From Streptomyces sp. CC208A (GTDB lineage Bacteria; Actinomycetota; Actinomycetes; Streptomycetales; Streptomycetaceae), in contig NZ_JASCXN010000012.1 in the NCBI RefSeq assembly GCF_030010625.1, positions 62,001 through 126,000 of the forward strand: 64,000 nt of DNA. Reading direction: 5' to 3'. The position numbers were made by a program, and so were the translations under genes. This document shows positions 42,286 to 49,825 of this stretch, piece after piece. The notes beneath the pieces are model-generated. The model made no database searches. It was not told the origin of the DNA and was given only the letters and a program-made list of their open reading frames with translations. Position 1 is the stretch's first letter. Each line of letters opens with the position of its first letter.

Positions 42286-43833
42286 ATGTTGCTGGCCCGT
42301 GTCGCGGAGGTCTCCCGGCAGGTCGCCGCCGTCTCGGCGCGATCGCGGAAGACCGCCCTGCTCGCCGAACTCTTCACGGAGGCCACGCCCGAGGAGAGCC
42401 CGCTCGTCATCGCCTATCTGGCGGGCCGGCTGCCCCAGGGGCGTATCGGCGTCGGATGGAGCACGCTCAAGCAGGTCGTGCCCCCTGCGGTGGCTCCCGC
42501 GCCCGCCCCCGTGCTCACGCTCGCCGGCGTGGACGCCGCGATGGACGCCCTCGCGGCCGTGGCGGGGCCCGGATCCCAGGGCGAACGGACGCGTCTGGTA
42601 CGGGAGTTGTTCGCCTCGGCGACCGTCGAGGAGCAGGAGCTGCTGGTGCGGCTGCTCTCCGGGGAGGTGCGGCAGGGGGCGCTCGACGCCATCGCGCTGG
42701 AAGGAGTCGCCAAGGCCGCCGCCGTGCCCGCGGGGGAACTCCGCCGTGCGGTGATGCTGGAGGGCTCGCTGCCGCGGGTGGCGCGGGCGGTCCTGGAGGA
42801 CGGGCCCGCCGCTCTCGACCGGTTCGTGCTGCGGGTCGGCCGGCCCGTGCTGCCGATGCTGGCGCACACGGTCGGGTCCGTCACCGAGGCGGTGGAGGCC
42901 CTGGGGTCCTGCGCCGTGGAGGAGAAGCTCGACGGCATCAGGATCCAGGTCCACCGCCTGGGAGAGGAGGTACGGATCCATACCCGCTCGCTCGACGACA
43001 TCACCGCCCGGCTGCCCGAGGTCGTGGCCGTGGCCCGCGAGGTGACCTCGGAGTCGTTCGTCCTGGACGGCGAGGTGATCGCCCTGGACCCCGGCACCGG
43101 CCGTCCTGCCGCGTTCCAGTCGATCGCCGCGCGCGTCGGCTCCCGCACCGACGTCACCGGCGCCCGGGCCGTACTCCCGCTCACCCCGGTCTTCTTCGAC
43201 GTCCTCGCCGCGGACGGCGAAGCCCTCGTCGACCACCCCGGCCGTGAACGGAACGCGGTCCTGGCCCGCCTGCTGCCCGAAGGCCACCGGGTGCGCCGTC
43301 TGGAGGTCACCGCCCCCGGCGACCCCGCGCAGCGGGAGGCGGCCGAGCGGTTCTTCGCCGACACCCTGGCCCGGGGGCACGAGGGAGTCCTCGTCAAGGC
43401 CCTCGACGCGCCCTATGTGGCCGGCCGGCGCGGCCGCACCTGGCTCAAGGTGAAGCCCGTCCGCACGGTCGACCTCGTCGTCCTCGCCGCCGAGCGGGGC
43501 CACGGCCGCCGCACCGGCTACCTCTCCAACCTCCACCTCGGCGCCCGGACGGAGGACGGCGGCTTCGCCATGCTCGGCAAGACCTTCAAGGGCCTCACCG
43601 ACGCCATGCTCCGCTGGCAGACCGACCGCCTCACGGAACTCGCCGTCGAGGACGACGGCTTCACCGTGACGGTCCGCCCCGAGCTGGTCGTCGAGATCGC
43701 CTATGATGGCCTCCAGCGCTCCCCCCGCTACCCCGCCGGCATCGCCCTCCGGTTCGCCCGGGTCCTCCGCCACCGCCCCGACAAGCCCGCCGACCAGGCC
43801 GACACCGTCGCGTCCGTCCTCGCCGCCGGCTGA
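42286..43833 (+). CDS. ATP-dependent DNA ligase
   Basis: A 515-residue ligase. An N-terminal helical DNA-binding domain (residues 1-190) precedes the adenylation domain with motif I EEKLDGIRIQ, in which Lys214 is adenylated; motif III VLDGEVIAL, motif IV EGVLVKALDAPY and motif V TWLKVKPVRTVDLVV are all present, followed by an OB-fold. It is a LigB/LigC-type repair ligase, in addition to the NAD-dependent ligase such bacteria use for replication. The ATG is 47 bp after the preceding gene with a weak GATGGGGG ribosome site. Confidence 0.93.
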   Translation: MLLARVAEVSRQVAAVSARSRKTALLAELFTEATPEESPLVIAYLAGRLPQGRIGVGWSTLKQVVPPAVAPAPAPVLTLAGVDAAMDALAAVAGPGSQGERTRLVRELFASATVEEQELLVRLLSGEVRQGALDAIALEGVAKAAAVPAGELRRAVMLEGSLPRVARAVLEDGPAALDRFVLRVGRPVLPMLAHTVGSVTEAVEALGSCAVEEKLDGIRIQVHRLGEEVRIHTRSLDDITARLPEVVAVAREVTSESFVLDGEVIALDPGTGRPAAFQSIAARVGSRTDVTGARAVLPLTPVFFDVLAADGEALVDHPGRERNAVLARLLPEGHRVRRLEVTAPGDPAQREAAERFFADTLARGHEGVLVKALDAPYVAGRRGRTWLKVKPVRTVDLVVLAAERGHGRRTGYLSNLHLGARTEDGGFAMLGKTFKGLTDAMLRWQTDRLTELAVEDDGFTVTVRPELVVEIAYDGLQRSPRYPAGIALRFARVLRHRPDKPADQADTVASVLAAG

Positions 43834-43919
43834 CGGCGGCCGAACGGCGGCGGGCCCGGTGCCGTCGACGTTCCGGGGACCGAGGGGGATGCTGGAAGAG
43901 TGGCACCGGCCGCGAGGAG

Positions 43920-44294
43920 ATGAGCGACGTGTACGACTTGCACATCGACACCGACGTCACCGTCCAGCTGAGCGACTGCCGCCAGGAGGACGCACGGGCC
44001 GTGTTCGAGGTCCTCGACCACTACTACCGCCTTGAGGACGTCGAGCCCCCGCCAACGGAGGGCGCGGGGCCGGCCGCCACCGTGTGGATGGCCACCTTCG
44101 ACACCGCCGCCGGGCAGCGCGAGGAGGTCCGGCCCCCTCGGCTCACCGGCAAGGTCGGCGCCCTGCTGACCGGCGGGTACCACGCCGTCGCCGAGGTCGA
44201 GAAGGTGCTGGCCACCGGCTTCGACATCGAGTCCCTGCAGGCGGTCTCGGGCGACCAGGAGACAGAGGCGCGGCTGCTCCTCGCCTCCCGCTGA
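43920..44294 (+). CDS. Conserved hypothetical protein
   Basis: A protein of 121-124 residues. The ribosome site GAGGAG ends right at the ATG (43920), which is too close; the GTG at 43929 (VYDLHIDTDV) is nine bases away and may be the real start. DVTVQLSDCRQEDARAVFEVLDHYY and GKVGALLTGGYHAVAEVEKVLATGF suggest a small alpha/beta fold without known motif. It is followed by a possible promoter region of the deacetylase. Confidence 0.6.
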   Translation: MSDVYDLHIDTDVTVQLSDCRQEDARAVFEVLDHYYRLEDVEPPPTEGAGPAATVWMATFDTAAGQREEVRPPRLTGKVGALLTGGYHAVAEVEKVLATGFDIESLQAVSGDQETEARLLLASR

Positions 44295-44430
44295 GCCGGA
44301 GCGGCCCCCACCGGACCCCCGGGTGGAGCGGACGGGCTCCGCCCGGGGCCGCGTCGTGTCCGAGAGCGGCGAGAACGGCGGGAGCGGGCGGATCCCGAAG
44401 GGAAGGGGGACCCCCTCGCCGACCCCGGTA

Positions 44431-44443
44431 TACACCGTGTGTA
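44431..44443. promoter_or_regulatory. Short dyad TACAC-GTGTA upstream of deacetylase gene
   Basis: TACACCGTGTGTA is a perfect 5-bp dyad with three central bases, part of the less GC-rich GTATACACCGTGTGTAGAGT. It stands 90-100 bp before the lipoprotein deacetylase gene and includes TAGAGT as a possible -10 element. Confidence 0.4.
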
Positions 44444-44531
44444 GAGTGCGCGGTGGCCACCCGGTCCACAGCCCTGACCAGGCATGGACGTGGCCCCAGC
44501 ACCTACGAAACCGGGGAAAGCGGGTACCACC

Positions 44532-45329
44532 ATGTTCCGATCCAGGCCGGGCCGCCGCGGTGGGAGGACCGCCGTCCTGCTCGCCGCCACGCTGATGCTC
44601 ACCCTCGCCGGCTGCGGGACGCAGACCGTCACCCCGCAGGCCGCGCGGGCCGAGGCGGGCAGCGGCGACAAGTCCGGCGACGGCGAGCCCGGCCCGGTGT
44701 CCCGGCGGGTCGACTGCGCGCAGGTGAAGTGCATCGCGCTCACCTTCGACGCGGGACCGGGCAAGGACACCCCGCACCTCCTCGACGTCCTCAAGGAGAA
44801 GCGGGTCCCCGCCACCTTCTTCCTCCTCGGCCGCAAGCACGTCGACCGCTACCCGCAGGTCGTCCGGCGCATCGCGGACGAGGGCCACGAGGTCGCCAAC
44901 CACACCTGGTCCCACCGGATCCTCACCGACCTCGACGAGGACGGTGTCCGCGAGGAGCTGTCCCGCACCCAGGACGCCATCGCGAAGATCACCGGCCGTC
45001 GGCCCGTCCTCATGCGCCCGCCCCAGGGTCGCACCGACTCCACCGTCAGCGACGTCAGCCGCGAGCTCGGCCTCGCTCAGGTCCTGTGGAGCATCACCGC
45101 CAAGGACTACTCCACCACCGACACCGCCCTCATACAGGAGCGCGTCCTCACCCAGGCCCACCGTGACGGCATCATCCTGCTCCACGACATATACGACGGC
45201 ACCGTCCCCGCCGTCCCCGGCATCATCGACGAGCTCCAGAAGCGCGGCTACACCTTCGTCACCGTCCCCGAACTCCTCGCCCCCGGCACCGCCCGCCCCG
45301 GAACCGTCTACCGCCCGGAGAAGGGCTGA
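44532..45329 (+). CDS. Lipoprotein polysaccharide deacetylase with altered motif 1
   Basis: A 265-residue CE4 protein with a lipoprotein signal: basic start RSRPGRRGGR, hydrophobic core and lipobox LAGC, so the mature protein is anchored at about Cys29. The NodB domain has TFDAGPG where TFDDGP is usual: the catalytic-base Asp is present but the metal-binding second Asp is Ala. Motif 2 HEVANHTWSHRIL, motif 3 MRPPQGR and the final LLHDIYDG are intact. It may act on cell-wall sugars with another metal arrangement or be weakly active. The gene seems to be single, followed by a small-RNA-like region. Confidence 0.88.
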   Translation: MFRSRPGRRGGRTAVLLAATLMLTLAGCGTQTVTPQAARAEAGSGDKSGDGEPGPVSRRVDCAQVKCIALTFDAGPGKDTPHLLDVLKEKRVPATFFLLGRKHVDRYPQVVRRIADEGHEVANHTWSHRILTDLDEDGVREELSRTQDAIAKITGRRPVLMRPPQGRTDSTVSDVSRELGLAQVLWSITAKDYSTTDTALIQERVLTQAHRDGIILLHDIYDGTVPAVPGIIDELQKRGYTFVTVPELLAPGTARPGTVYRPEKG

Positions 45330-45375
45330 CCCACCCGCCCAGACCTCATGGGTGGCAGAGGCGGACGACGGGCGG

Positions 45376-45389
45376 GTGACGTGAATCAC
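45376..45389. promoter_or_regulatory. CRP-like dyad GTGA-N6-TCAC
   Basis: GTGACGTGAATCAC has the half-site spacing of CRP/FNR-family operators. It lies about 55-70 bases upstream of the small-RNA candidate, a suitable position for an activator. The Streptomyces CRP consensus (GTG-N6-GNCAC) is matched except for one base. Confidence 0.45.
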
Positions 45390-45445
45390 GCCGTTCGTCC
45401 CGGACCGTCCGGAACATTCGGAAAAGGCCCTCCGTTCTCCCTCAT

Positions 45446-45548
45446 GTGACGGCGAAGGGGCCTGGTCCCCAGGTCCCCCCCCAGAGGTGACCGCCCTTCG
45501 CCCGTCACGGCGAGCGGCCCCGGTTGGAATCCCCCGTCCAACCGGGGC
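45446..45548 (+). ncRNA. Candidate 6C-type small RNA
   Basis: Two stable hairpins with C-rich loops lie in an intergenic region. The first pairs GTGAC plus GGCGAAGGG (45446-45459) with CCCTTCGCC plus GTCAC (45494-45508), one bulged C, and its loop carries eight C in a row (45475-45482). The second (45517-45548) has an 11-bp stem with five C in the loop. Two stem-loops with C-runs of about six are the definition of the actinobacterial 6C RNA motif (B11 in mycobacteria). The fit is good though the second C-run is one short. The transcript may start some bases earlier. Confidence 0.6.
45517..45548 (+). terminator. 11-bp-stem terminator hairpin
   Basis: GCCCCGGTTGG (45517-45527) pairs perfectly with CCAACCGGGGC (45538-45548) over AATCCCCCGT, followed by TTCG. 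It would end the small RNA candidate and stop transcription from the deacetylase gene. Confidence 0.65.
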
Positions 45549-45748
45549 TTCGCCATGTCCGGGCGCCTCGTCCGGAGCGCTCGCGCCCGGCGCACAGCGC
45601 CCGAGGGGCGCGCACGACGGCGCGTTCGACCCGTTCGGGTGAGGTCCCGCATGGCCGGCCCCGTCACGGGCAGCGATCGTTCGGGCCGGTCGACGATCAT
45701 CCTCCGGCCCGCCGACCGGACACCGCGCCACCGTGCGAAGGGGGACCC

Positions 45749-46462
45749 ATGCCGCTCGCCACCACGTCGCTCACCCGCCGCGTCCTGCTGGCCGCCTCGC
45801 TGGCCCTGCTCGCCGGCTGCACCTCCGTACGGTCCGACGCGCCAGGACCGTCCGCCGTCCCGGCCGCGCGCGCGGAGCAGGACGCGCTCCTCAAGGCGGC
45901 GGAGCGCCGGTTCGTCGACGACTGCCTCGCCGAGCGCGGTCTACGGGCCACCGCCGCACCGCGCGCCCCCGCCGAGGACCGGGCCCTCCAGGCGGCACTC
46001 TTCGGGACGGGGCCCCGCGAACTCTCCGTGACGCTCGCCACCGGCGCCACCGTCACCGCCCACAGCGACGGCTGCCTCGCCGCCGCCCGCGACCGGCTCT
46101 ACGGCGACCAGCACCGCTGGTTCCGGGTGCAGGTCGTCGTCGACAACCTCCGCGCGGAGGCCCAGGCGCGCTACCGGGACGACCCCGCCCACCGAGCGGC
46201 GCTGGCGCGCTGGACCGCCTGTGTCGCACCGCCCGGCCGCCCCCGCCCCGAGCGCCCCGACCCCGAGGAGGCCGCCCGCTGCTCCCGGGAGACCGGCCTC
46301 GACGAGACCCGCGCCCGACTGGAGCGCGCCGAGCTGGCCGAGGTGCGCGCCCTGCACCGCGACGAGCTCGCCACCTACCGGCAGTTGCGCGACCGCGCGC
46401 TGCTGCGGGCGGTCCGGCTGCCCGCACCCACCCCACCAGAGAAAGGCAACACCCCCTCGTGA
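45749..46462 (+). CDS. Putative lipoprotein of unknown function
   Basis: A 237-residue protein with a clear lipoprotein signal (LTRRVLLAASLALLAGCTS, lipid-bearing Cys at about 23). The mature part is helical and rich in Arg/Asp/Ala with six-residue-spaced acidic patches and two CV/CS cysteine sites (WTACVAPPG, AARCSRETG). It resembles no family I know. AAGGGGG is six bases before the ATG. The stop overlaps the start of the protease-inhibitor gene by four bases (GTGA), so the two secreted proteins are produced together. Confidence 0.75.
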   Translation: MPLATTSLTRRVLLAASLALLAGCTSVRSDAPGPSAVPAARAEQDALLKAAERRFVDDCLAERGLRATAAPRAPAEDRALQAALFGTGPRELSVTLATGATVTAHSDGCLAAARDRLYGDQHRWFRVQVVVDNLRAEAQARYRDDPAHRAALARWTACVAPPGRPRPERPDPEEAARCSRETGLDETRARLERAELAEVRALHRDELATYRQLRDRALLRAVRLPAPTPPEKGNTPS

Positions 46463-46830
46463 AGCGCTTCCTGGCCACCACGGCCGCCGCCGTGTTCGCC
46501 CTCACCGCCGGCCTCGCCGTCGCCGGTTCCGCCACCGCCGCCGAATGTCCCTCCGGTCACTTCTGTGCCTGGCAGGAGGCGAACTTCGGCGGACAGCGGG
46601 CCAACTGGAGCGGGGACGACGGTTGGTGGGAGAGCTGGATCGCCGACACCGACTCCTCGTGGGCCAACCACGGCATCTCCGGCCCGGGCATCAAGGACCA
46701 CGTCCGGGTCTACGAGAGCGCCTGGCAGGGCGGCAGCATGACCATCTGCCTCGCCCCGGGACAGGAGGTGGGGTACAACGGCGCGGCCAACGACCGCGGC
46801 GACTCCCACATCTGGGCCACCGGCTGCTGA
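46459..46830 (+). CDS. Secreted peptidase inhibitor family I36 protein
   Basis: A 123-residue protein with a signal peptide cleaved after about ATA-A (residues 1-27). The mature part CPSGHFCAWQEANFGGQRANW is the beta/gamma-crystallin-like fold of the Streptomyces metalloproteinase inhibitor family (I36), with two disulfide pairs (CPSGHFC and ICLAPG...TGC). It should inhibit a metalloprotease outside the cell or bind at the wall. The GTG overlaps the lipoprotein stop, so translation is coupled. A strong bidirectional terminator follows. Confidence 0.85.
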   Translation: MKRFLATTAAAVFALTAGLAVAGSATAAECPSGHFCAWQEANFGGQRANWSGDDGWWESWIADTDSSWANHGISGPGIKDHVRVYESAWQGGSMTICLAPGQEVGYNGAANDRGDSHIWATGC

Positions 46831-46838
46831 CCCCGGGC

Positions 46839-46868
46839 CCGGCGCACCCCGTGACCGGGGTGCGCCGG
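46839..46868. terminator. 12-bp-stem bidirectional terminator
   Basis: CCGGCGCACCCC (46839-46850) pairs perfectly with GGGGTGCGCCGG (46857-46868), six-base loop, between the stops of the convergent I36 inhibitor gene and flavohaemoprotein gene. Confidence 0.8.
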
Positions 46869-46884
46869 CCGGATCCCGCGCGGG

Positions 46885-48072
46885 TCAGGCCGAGCCGCCC
46901 AGCCAGAGGTCGGGGCCGAAGACCTCGTAGTGGACGTCGGCCGCGGCGACACCGGAGGCGACGAGATCGCCCCGGACCGCCCGCATGAAGGGGAGCGGCC
47001 CGCAGAGGTAGGCGCTGACACCGGCCGGCAGCTCCAGGCCGGTCACGTCGGCGAGGCCCTCACGGGCGCCGGACGCGCCCGGCTCCTCGTACCAGAGGTG
47101 CAGGCTGCCCTCGGGCAGCCTGCCGACCAGCTCGCGCAGCTCCTCGGCGTGGGCGTGCGCCCCGGGGGAGCGGTCGGCGTGCACGACGACGACCGGTCGC
47201 CGCGACCCGGTGGCCGCCAGGTGGTCGAGCATGGCGAGCATCGGGGTGCTGCCGATGCCGGCGGAGGCGAGCAGCAGGGGGCCGTCGCCCTCGGGCAGTA
47301 CCAGGTCGCCGAAGGGAACCGAGACCTCCAGGACGTCACCGGCCGCCGCGTGCGCGTGCAGGTGGTTCGAGACCTCGCCCACCGGGTCGCCGTCGAGCCG
47401 CTTCACGGTGATCCGCCAGGTGGGGCGGCCCGGCGCGGAGGAGAGGCTGTACTGGCGGATCTGGTGGGCCCCGTCCGGCAGTGCCACGCGCACGCTCACG
47501 TACTGGCCGGGCCGGAAGGGCGGCAGCGGGGAGCCGTCCGCGTCGGTGAGCACGAAGGAGACGGTGTCCGGGGTCTCCTCGCGCCGCTCCGAGATCCGCA
47601 CCCGGCGCCAGACCTCGCCGTCCGCGACACCAGCCTCCTGGTAGAGGCGGCTCTCCAGGGCGATGAGCGCGTTCGCCATCAGCCAGTAGACCTCGTCCCA
47701 CGCCTGGGCGACCTCGGGGGTGACGGCCTCGCCGAGCACCTCGACGATCGCGGCGAAGAGGTGCTCGTGCACGATCTTGTACTGGTCCGCCGTGACGCCC
47801 AGCGAGGCGTGCTTGTGCGCGATGCGGGAGAGCAGCGTGTCGGGGCGGGTGTCCGGGTGCTCCAGGAGGGCGACGGCGAAGGCGGCTATGGAACCGGCGA
47901 GCGCCTTGTGCTGGTCGCCGCTGGCCTGGTTGCCCCGGTTGAACAGGTCGCGCAGCAGCTCGGGGTGGGCGGCGAAGAGCCGCCCGTAGAAGCGCTCGGT
48001 GATCTGGTCGAGCGCACCGCCGACGGCGGGCAGCGTGGCACGGACGACGGGGACGGCCTGCTCGGAGAGCAT
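46885..48072 (-). CDS. hmp: Flavohaemoprotein (nitric oxide dioxygenase)
   Basis: A 395-residue three-domain protein. The N-terminal globin (residues 1-140) has the proximal-histidine region RIAHKHASLGVTADQY and the end helix YWLMANALI. The FAD domain holds RQYSLSSAPG, and the NAD domain LLLASAGIGSTPMLAML and YLCGPLPFMRAV. It turns NO and O2 into nitrate with NAD(P)H. Its promoter region carries a clear dyad of NsrR type, and the NsrR gene lies 108 bp upstream on the same strand, so NO control is expected. The ATG is the only sensible start. Confidence 0.95.
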   Translation of the reverse strand: MLSEQAVPVVRATLPAVGGALDQITERFYGRLFAAHPELLRDLFNRGNQASGDQHKALAGSIAAFAVALLEHPDTRPDTLLSRIAHKHASLGVTADQYKIVHEHLFAAIVEVLGEAVTPEVAQAWDEVYWLMANALIALESRLYQEAGVADGEVWRRVRISERREETPDTVSFVLTDADGSPLPPFRPGQYVSVRVALPDGAHQIRQYSLSSAPGRPTWRITVKRLDGDPVGEVSNHLHAHAAAGDVLEVSVPFGDLVLPEGDGPLLLASAGIGSTPMLAMLDHLAATGSRRPVVVVHADRSPGAHAHAEELRELVGRLPEGSLHLWYEEPGASGAREGLADVTGLELPAGVSAYLCGPLPFMRAVRGDLVASGVAAADVHYEVFGPDLWLGGSA

Positions 48073-48081
48073 CGGAACCTC

Positions 48082-48106
48082 AATCTGGTAGATGATCTAC
48101 GTATTT
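48082..48106. promoter_or_regulatory. NsrR-type operator of hmp
   Basis: AA-N4-GTAGAT-G-ATCTAC-N4-TT is a perfect dyad (core 48088-48100, outer AA/TT at 48082-83 and 48105-06). From memory, read on the minus strand the core ATCATCTACC is shared with the NsrR site of hmpA1 in S. coelicolor. It ends ten bases before the hmp start codon, so it overlaps the promoter or leader. Confidence 0.7.
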
Positions 48107-48180
48107 AAAGCCCTACGGATCCCCCGTGCGGCCCGGGTGGCCCCGGATGCGCGGACGGGGGGAGGGGAGTCAGGGTGGGA

Positions 48181-48624
48181 TCAGGACGGTGGACGGGGGG
48201 TGAGGGAGAGCAGCACCGGACCGGTCGGCGACCGCACGAGGTCGGCCACCGTCAGCGGGTCGAGCGTGCGGTAGAAGGCGTCCTGGGCCTCCCGCAGCGC
48301 ACCGCGCAGGCGACAGGCCGCCCGCAGTGGACACGGCGGATCGGCCTCGCAGCCGACGACCTCCTCCTCGCCCTCCAGCGTCCTGGTCAGCCAGCCCACC
48401 GAAGAGCGTCGGCCGAAGTCCGTCAGGGCGAGCCCGCCCCCGCGCCCGCGCCGGGCCTCCACCACGCCGAGGTGCTGGAGCCGGGTGACCACCTTCGCCA
48501 TGTGGGCGTGCGGCACCGCCATCTCCTCCGCCACCACGCGCGTGGTGACGGGTTCCTCGTCGGCGGCGACCGCCAGGCGCATCACGGCACGCAGGGCCAG
48601 GTCGGTGAACTTGGTCAACCTCAC
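48181..48624 (-). CDS. nsrR: Rrf2-family NO-sensing repressor NsrR
   Basis: A 147-residue Rrf2 regulator: MRLTKFTDLALRAVMRLAV is the family start and AEEMAVPHAHMAKVVTRLQHLG the DNA-binding helix. Cys92, Cys98 and Cys104 (GCEADPPCPLRAAC) together with Asp8 are the ligands of the 4Fe-4S cluster in the S. coelicolor protein, all conserved here. NO destroys the cluster and releases the operators. It lies directly upstream of hmp on the same strand, with an NsrR-type dyad between the two. Upstream, GTATC is repeated 11 bp apart (CGTATCAAACAGGTATCC). Confidence 0.93.
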   Translation of the reverse strand: MRLTKFTDLALRAVMRLAVAADEEPVTTRVVAEEMAVPHAHMAKVVTRLQHLGVVEARRGRGGGLALTDFGRRSSVGWLTRTLEGEEEVVGCEADPPCPLRAACRLRGALREAQDAFYRTLDPLTVADLVRSPTGPVLLSLTPRPPS

Positions 48625-48720
48625 GGCATGACCGTATCAAACAGGTATCCCGGACTCGCATTAAGGGTGCGTGGTCCGGGATGCCGGGGCCCGCCGGTCG
48701 GGCGGGGCGGGTCGGAGGGG

Positions 48721-49128
48721 CTAGGCGAGGATCTTGGACTTCGCCCGCTGGAACTCCTCGTCGGAGATCGCGCCCCGCTCCTTCAGGTCCGCGAGCCGTG
48801 CCAGCTCGTCCGTGGCGCTCGGGGTGCCGCTTCCGGCGGCCGGCGTGCCGGCCGTCTGGCGGATGTAGTCCTGGAAGCGGTCCTCCGCCTCCTTCGCCTG
48901 CTTGATGTCACGCTGGCTCATGCCCTTCCCGCGGGCGATCACGTAGATCAGCACGCCGAGATAGGGGACCAGGATGCAGAGGATCAGCCAGCCCGCCTTG
49001 CCCCAGCCGCTCAGTTCATGGTCACGGAAGATGTCCGTGATCACCTTGAAGAGCAGGAAGAGCCACATGATCCAGAGGAAGAACCACAGCATCGTCCAGA
49101 AGACGTTCAGGAGGGGGTAGTCGTCCAT
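48721..49128 (-). CDS. Membrane protein with C-terminal SHOCT domain
   Basis: A 135-residue protein with two N-terminal membrane helices: VFWTMLWFFLWIMWLFLLFKVI and AGWLILCILVPYLGVLIYVIA. A charged helix with KQAKEAEDRFQDYIRQ follows, then a SHOCT motif at the end (DELARLADLKERGAISDEEFQRAKSKIL, in which LKERGAISDEEFQRAK is diagnostic). The N-terminal part matches PLDc_N-type proteins. Its role is probably membrane protein assembly or envelope stress; nothing nearby specifies it. The ATG is preceded by a weak ribosome site. Confidence 0.85.
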   Translation of the reverse strand: MDDYPLLNVFWTMLWFFLWIMWLFLLFKVITDIFRDHELSGWGKAGWLILCILVPYLGVLIYVIARGKGMSQRDIKQAKEAEDRFQDYIRQTAGTPAAGSGTPSATDELARLADLKERGAISDEEFQRAKSKILA

Positions 49129-49332
49129 TCCTGTGCACTCCGTTCCCTCGCGGCCGGGAAGCCGCGCGTTGGAGTGAGTCTCACCCGTCCGGCCCGCGCC
49201 CGCATGTCGTGGCCGAGCCGACCAGGCCCGCGCCCGCACCTCGTGGGCCGGCCGACCCGGTCCGCGTCAGGAACGGCCCCCGCCGGCATCCGGTGTCGGC
49301 GGGCGGCGCCCAGCGCCGTGCGGCGTGGGCCG

Positions 49333-49791
49333 TCAGGCGGTCCGCAGGGCCGCGAGGGCCGCCAGTGCGCGGTCCGCGTGGGCGCTCATCCGCAGCTCGC
49401 TGCGGACGACCTCCTTCACCCGCCGGTCCTGCCCGATCACGAAGGTCACCCGCTTGGTCGGCGCCAGCGAGAAGCCGCGCCGCACGCCGAAGAGTTCCCG
49501 CACCCTGCCCTCGGGGTCGGAGAGCAGCGGATAGCCGAGGGAGTGCCGCTCGGTGAACTCCCGCTGCCGTTCCACCGCGTCACCGCTCACCCCCACGGGC
49601 AGCGCGCCCGCCGCGCGGAACTCCGCGGCCAGGTCGCGGAAGTGGCAGGCCTCGGCGGTGCAGCCGGGCGTCATCGCCGCCGGGTAGAAGAAGAGGACGA
49701 CCGGCCCCTCGGCGAGCAGCCCGGAGAGGGAGCGCGACGCGCCGGTCTCGTCCGGAAGGGTGAAGTCCTCGACGAGGTCACCGATGTCCAT
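49333..49791 (-). CDS. Peroxiredoxin (BCP type)
   Basis: A 152-residue thiol peroxidase. The active site AMTPGCTAEACHF has peroxidatic Cys44 and a second cysteine five residues on (Cys49), the pattern of atypical two-cysteine BCP enzymes. GVSGDAVERQREFTERHSLGYPLLSD is also diagnostic. It removes organic peroxides or hydrogen peroxide with thioredoxin or mycoredoxin as reductant. The ATG at 49791 is preceded by AAGGGTGGG; an in-frame GTG nine bases earlier is less likely. It is followed upstream by the PadR gene on the same strand, 34 bp away, and could be in its operon. Confidence 0.92.
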   Translation of the reverse strand: MDIGDLVEDFTLPDETGASRSLSGLLAEGPVVLFFYPAAMTPGCTAEACHFRDLAAEFRAAGALPVGVSGDAVERQREFTERHSLGYPLLSDPEGRVRELFGVRRGFSLAPTKRVTFVIGQDRRVKEVVRSELRMSAHADRALAALAALRTA

Positions 49792-49825
49792 GGGTCCCAC
49801 CCTTCGCTGCGGCTACCCGAGAGTT

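Larger units (their letters stand above)
45330..45748 (+). other. 419-bp intergenic region with structured RNA elements
   Basis: This stretch separates the deacetylase from the lipoprotein gene. It contains a CRP-like dyad, a 14-bp helix with a C8 loop and an 11-bp terminator-like hairpin, described separately. After 45550 I see only a GC-rich stretch up to the lipoprotein gene, probably with its promoter. Confidence 0.55.

Noticed and set aside
41797..43773. Long minus-strand frame opposite the DNA ligase
   Set aside because: It is a shadow of the ligase, whose adenylation motifs are all on the plus strand.
45524..45748. Upstream extension of the lipoprotein frame
   Set aside because: The sequence before 45749 contains the terminator hairpin and has no signal peptide; the lipobox sits correctly only from 45749.
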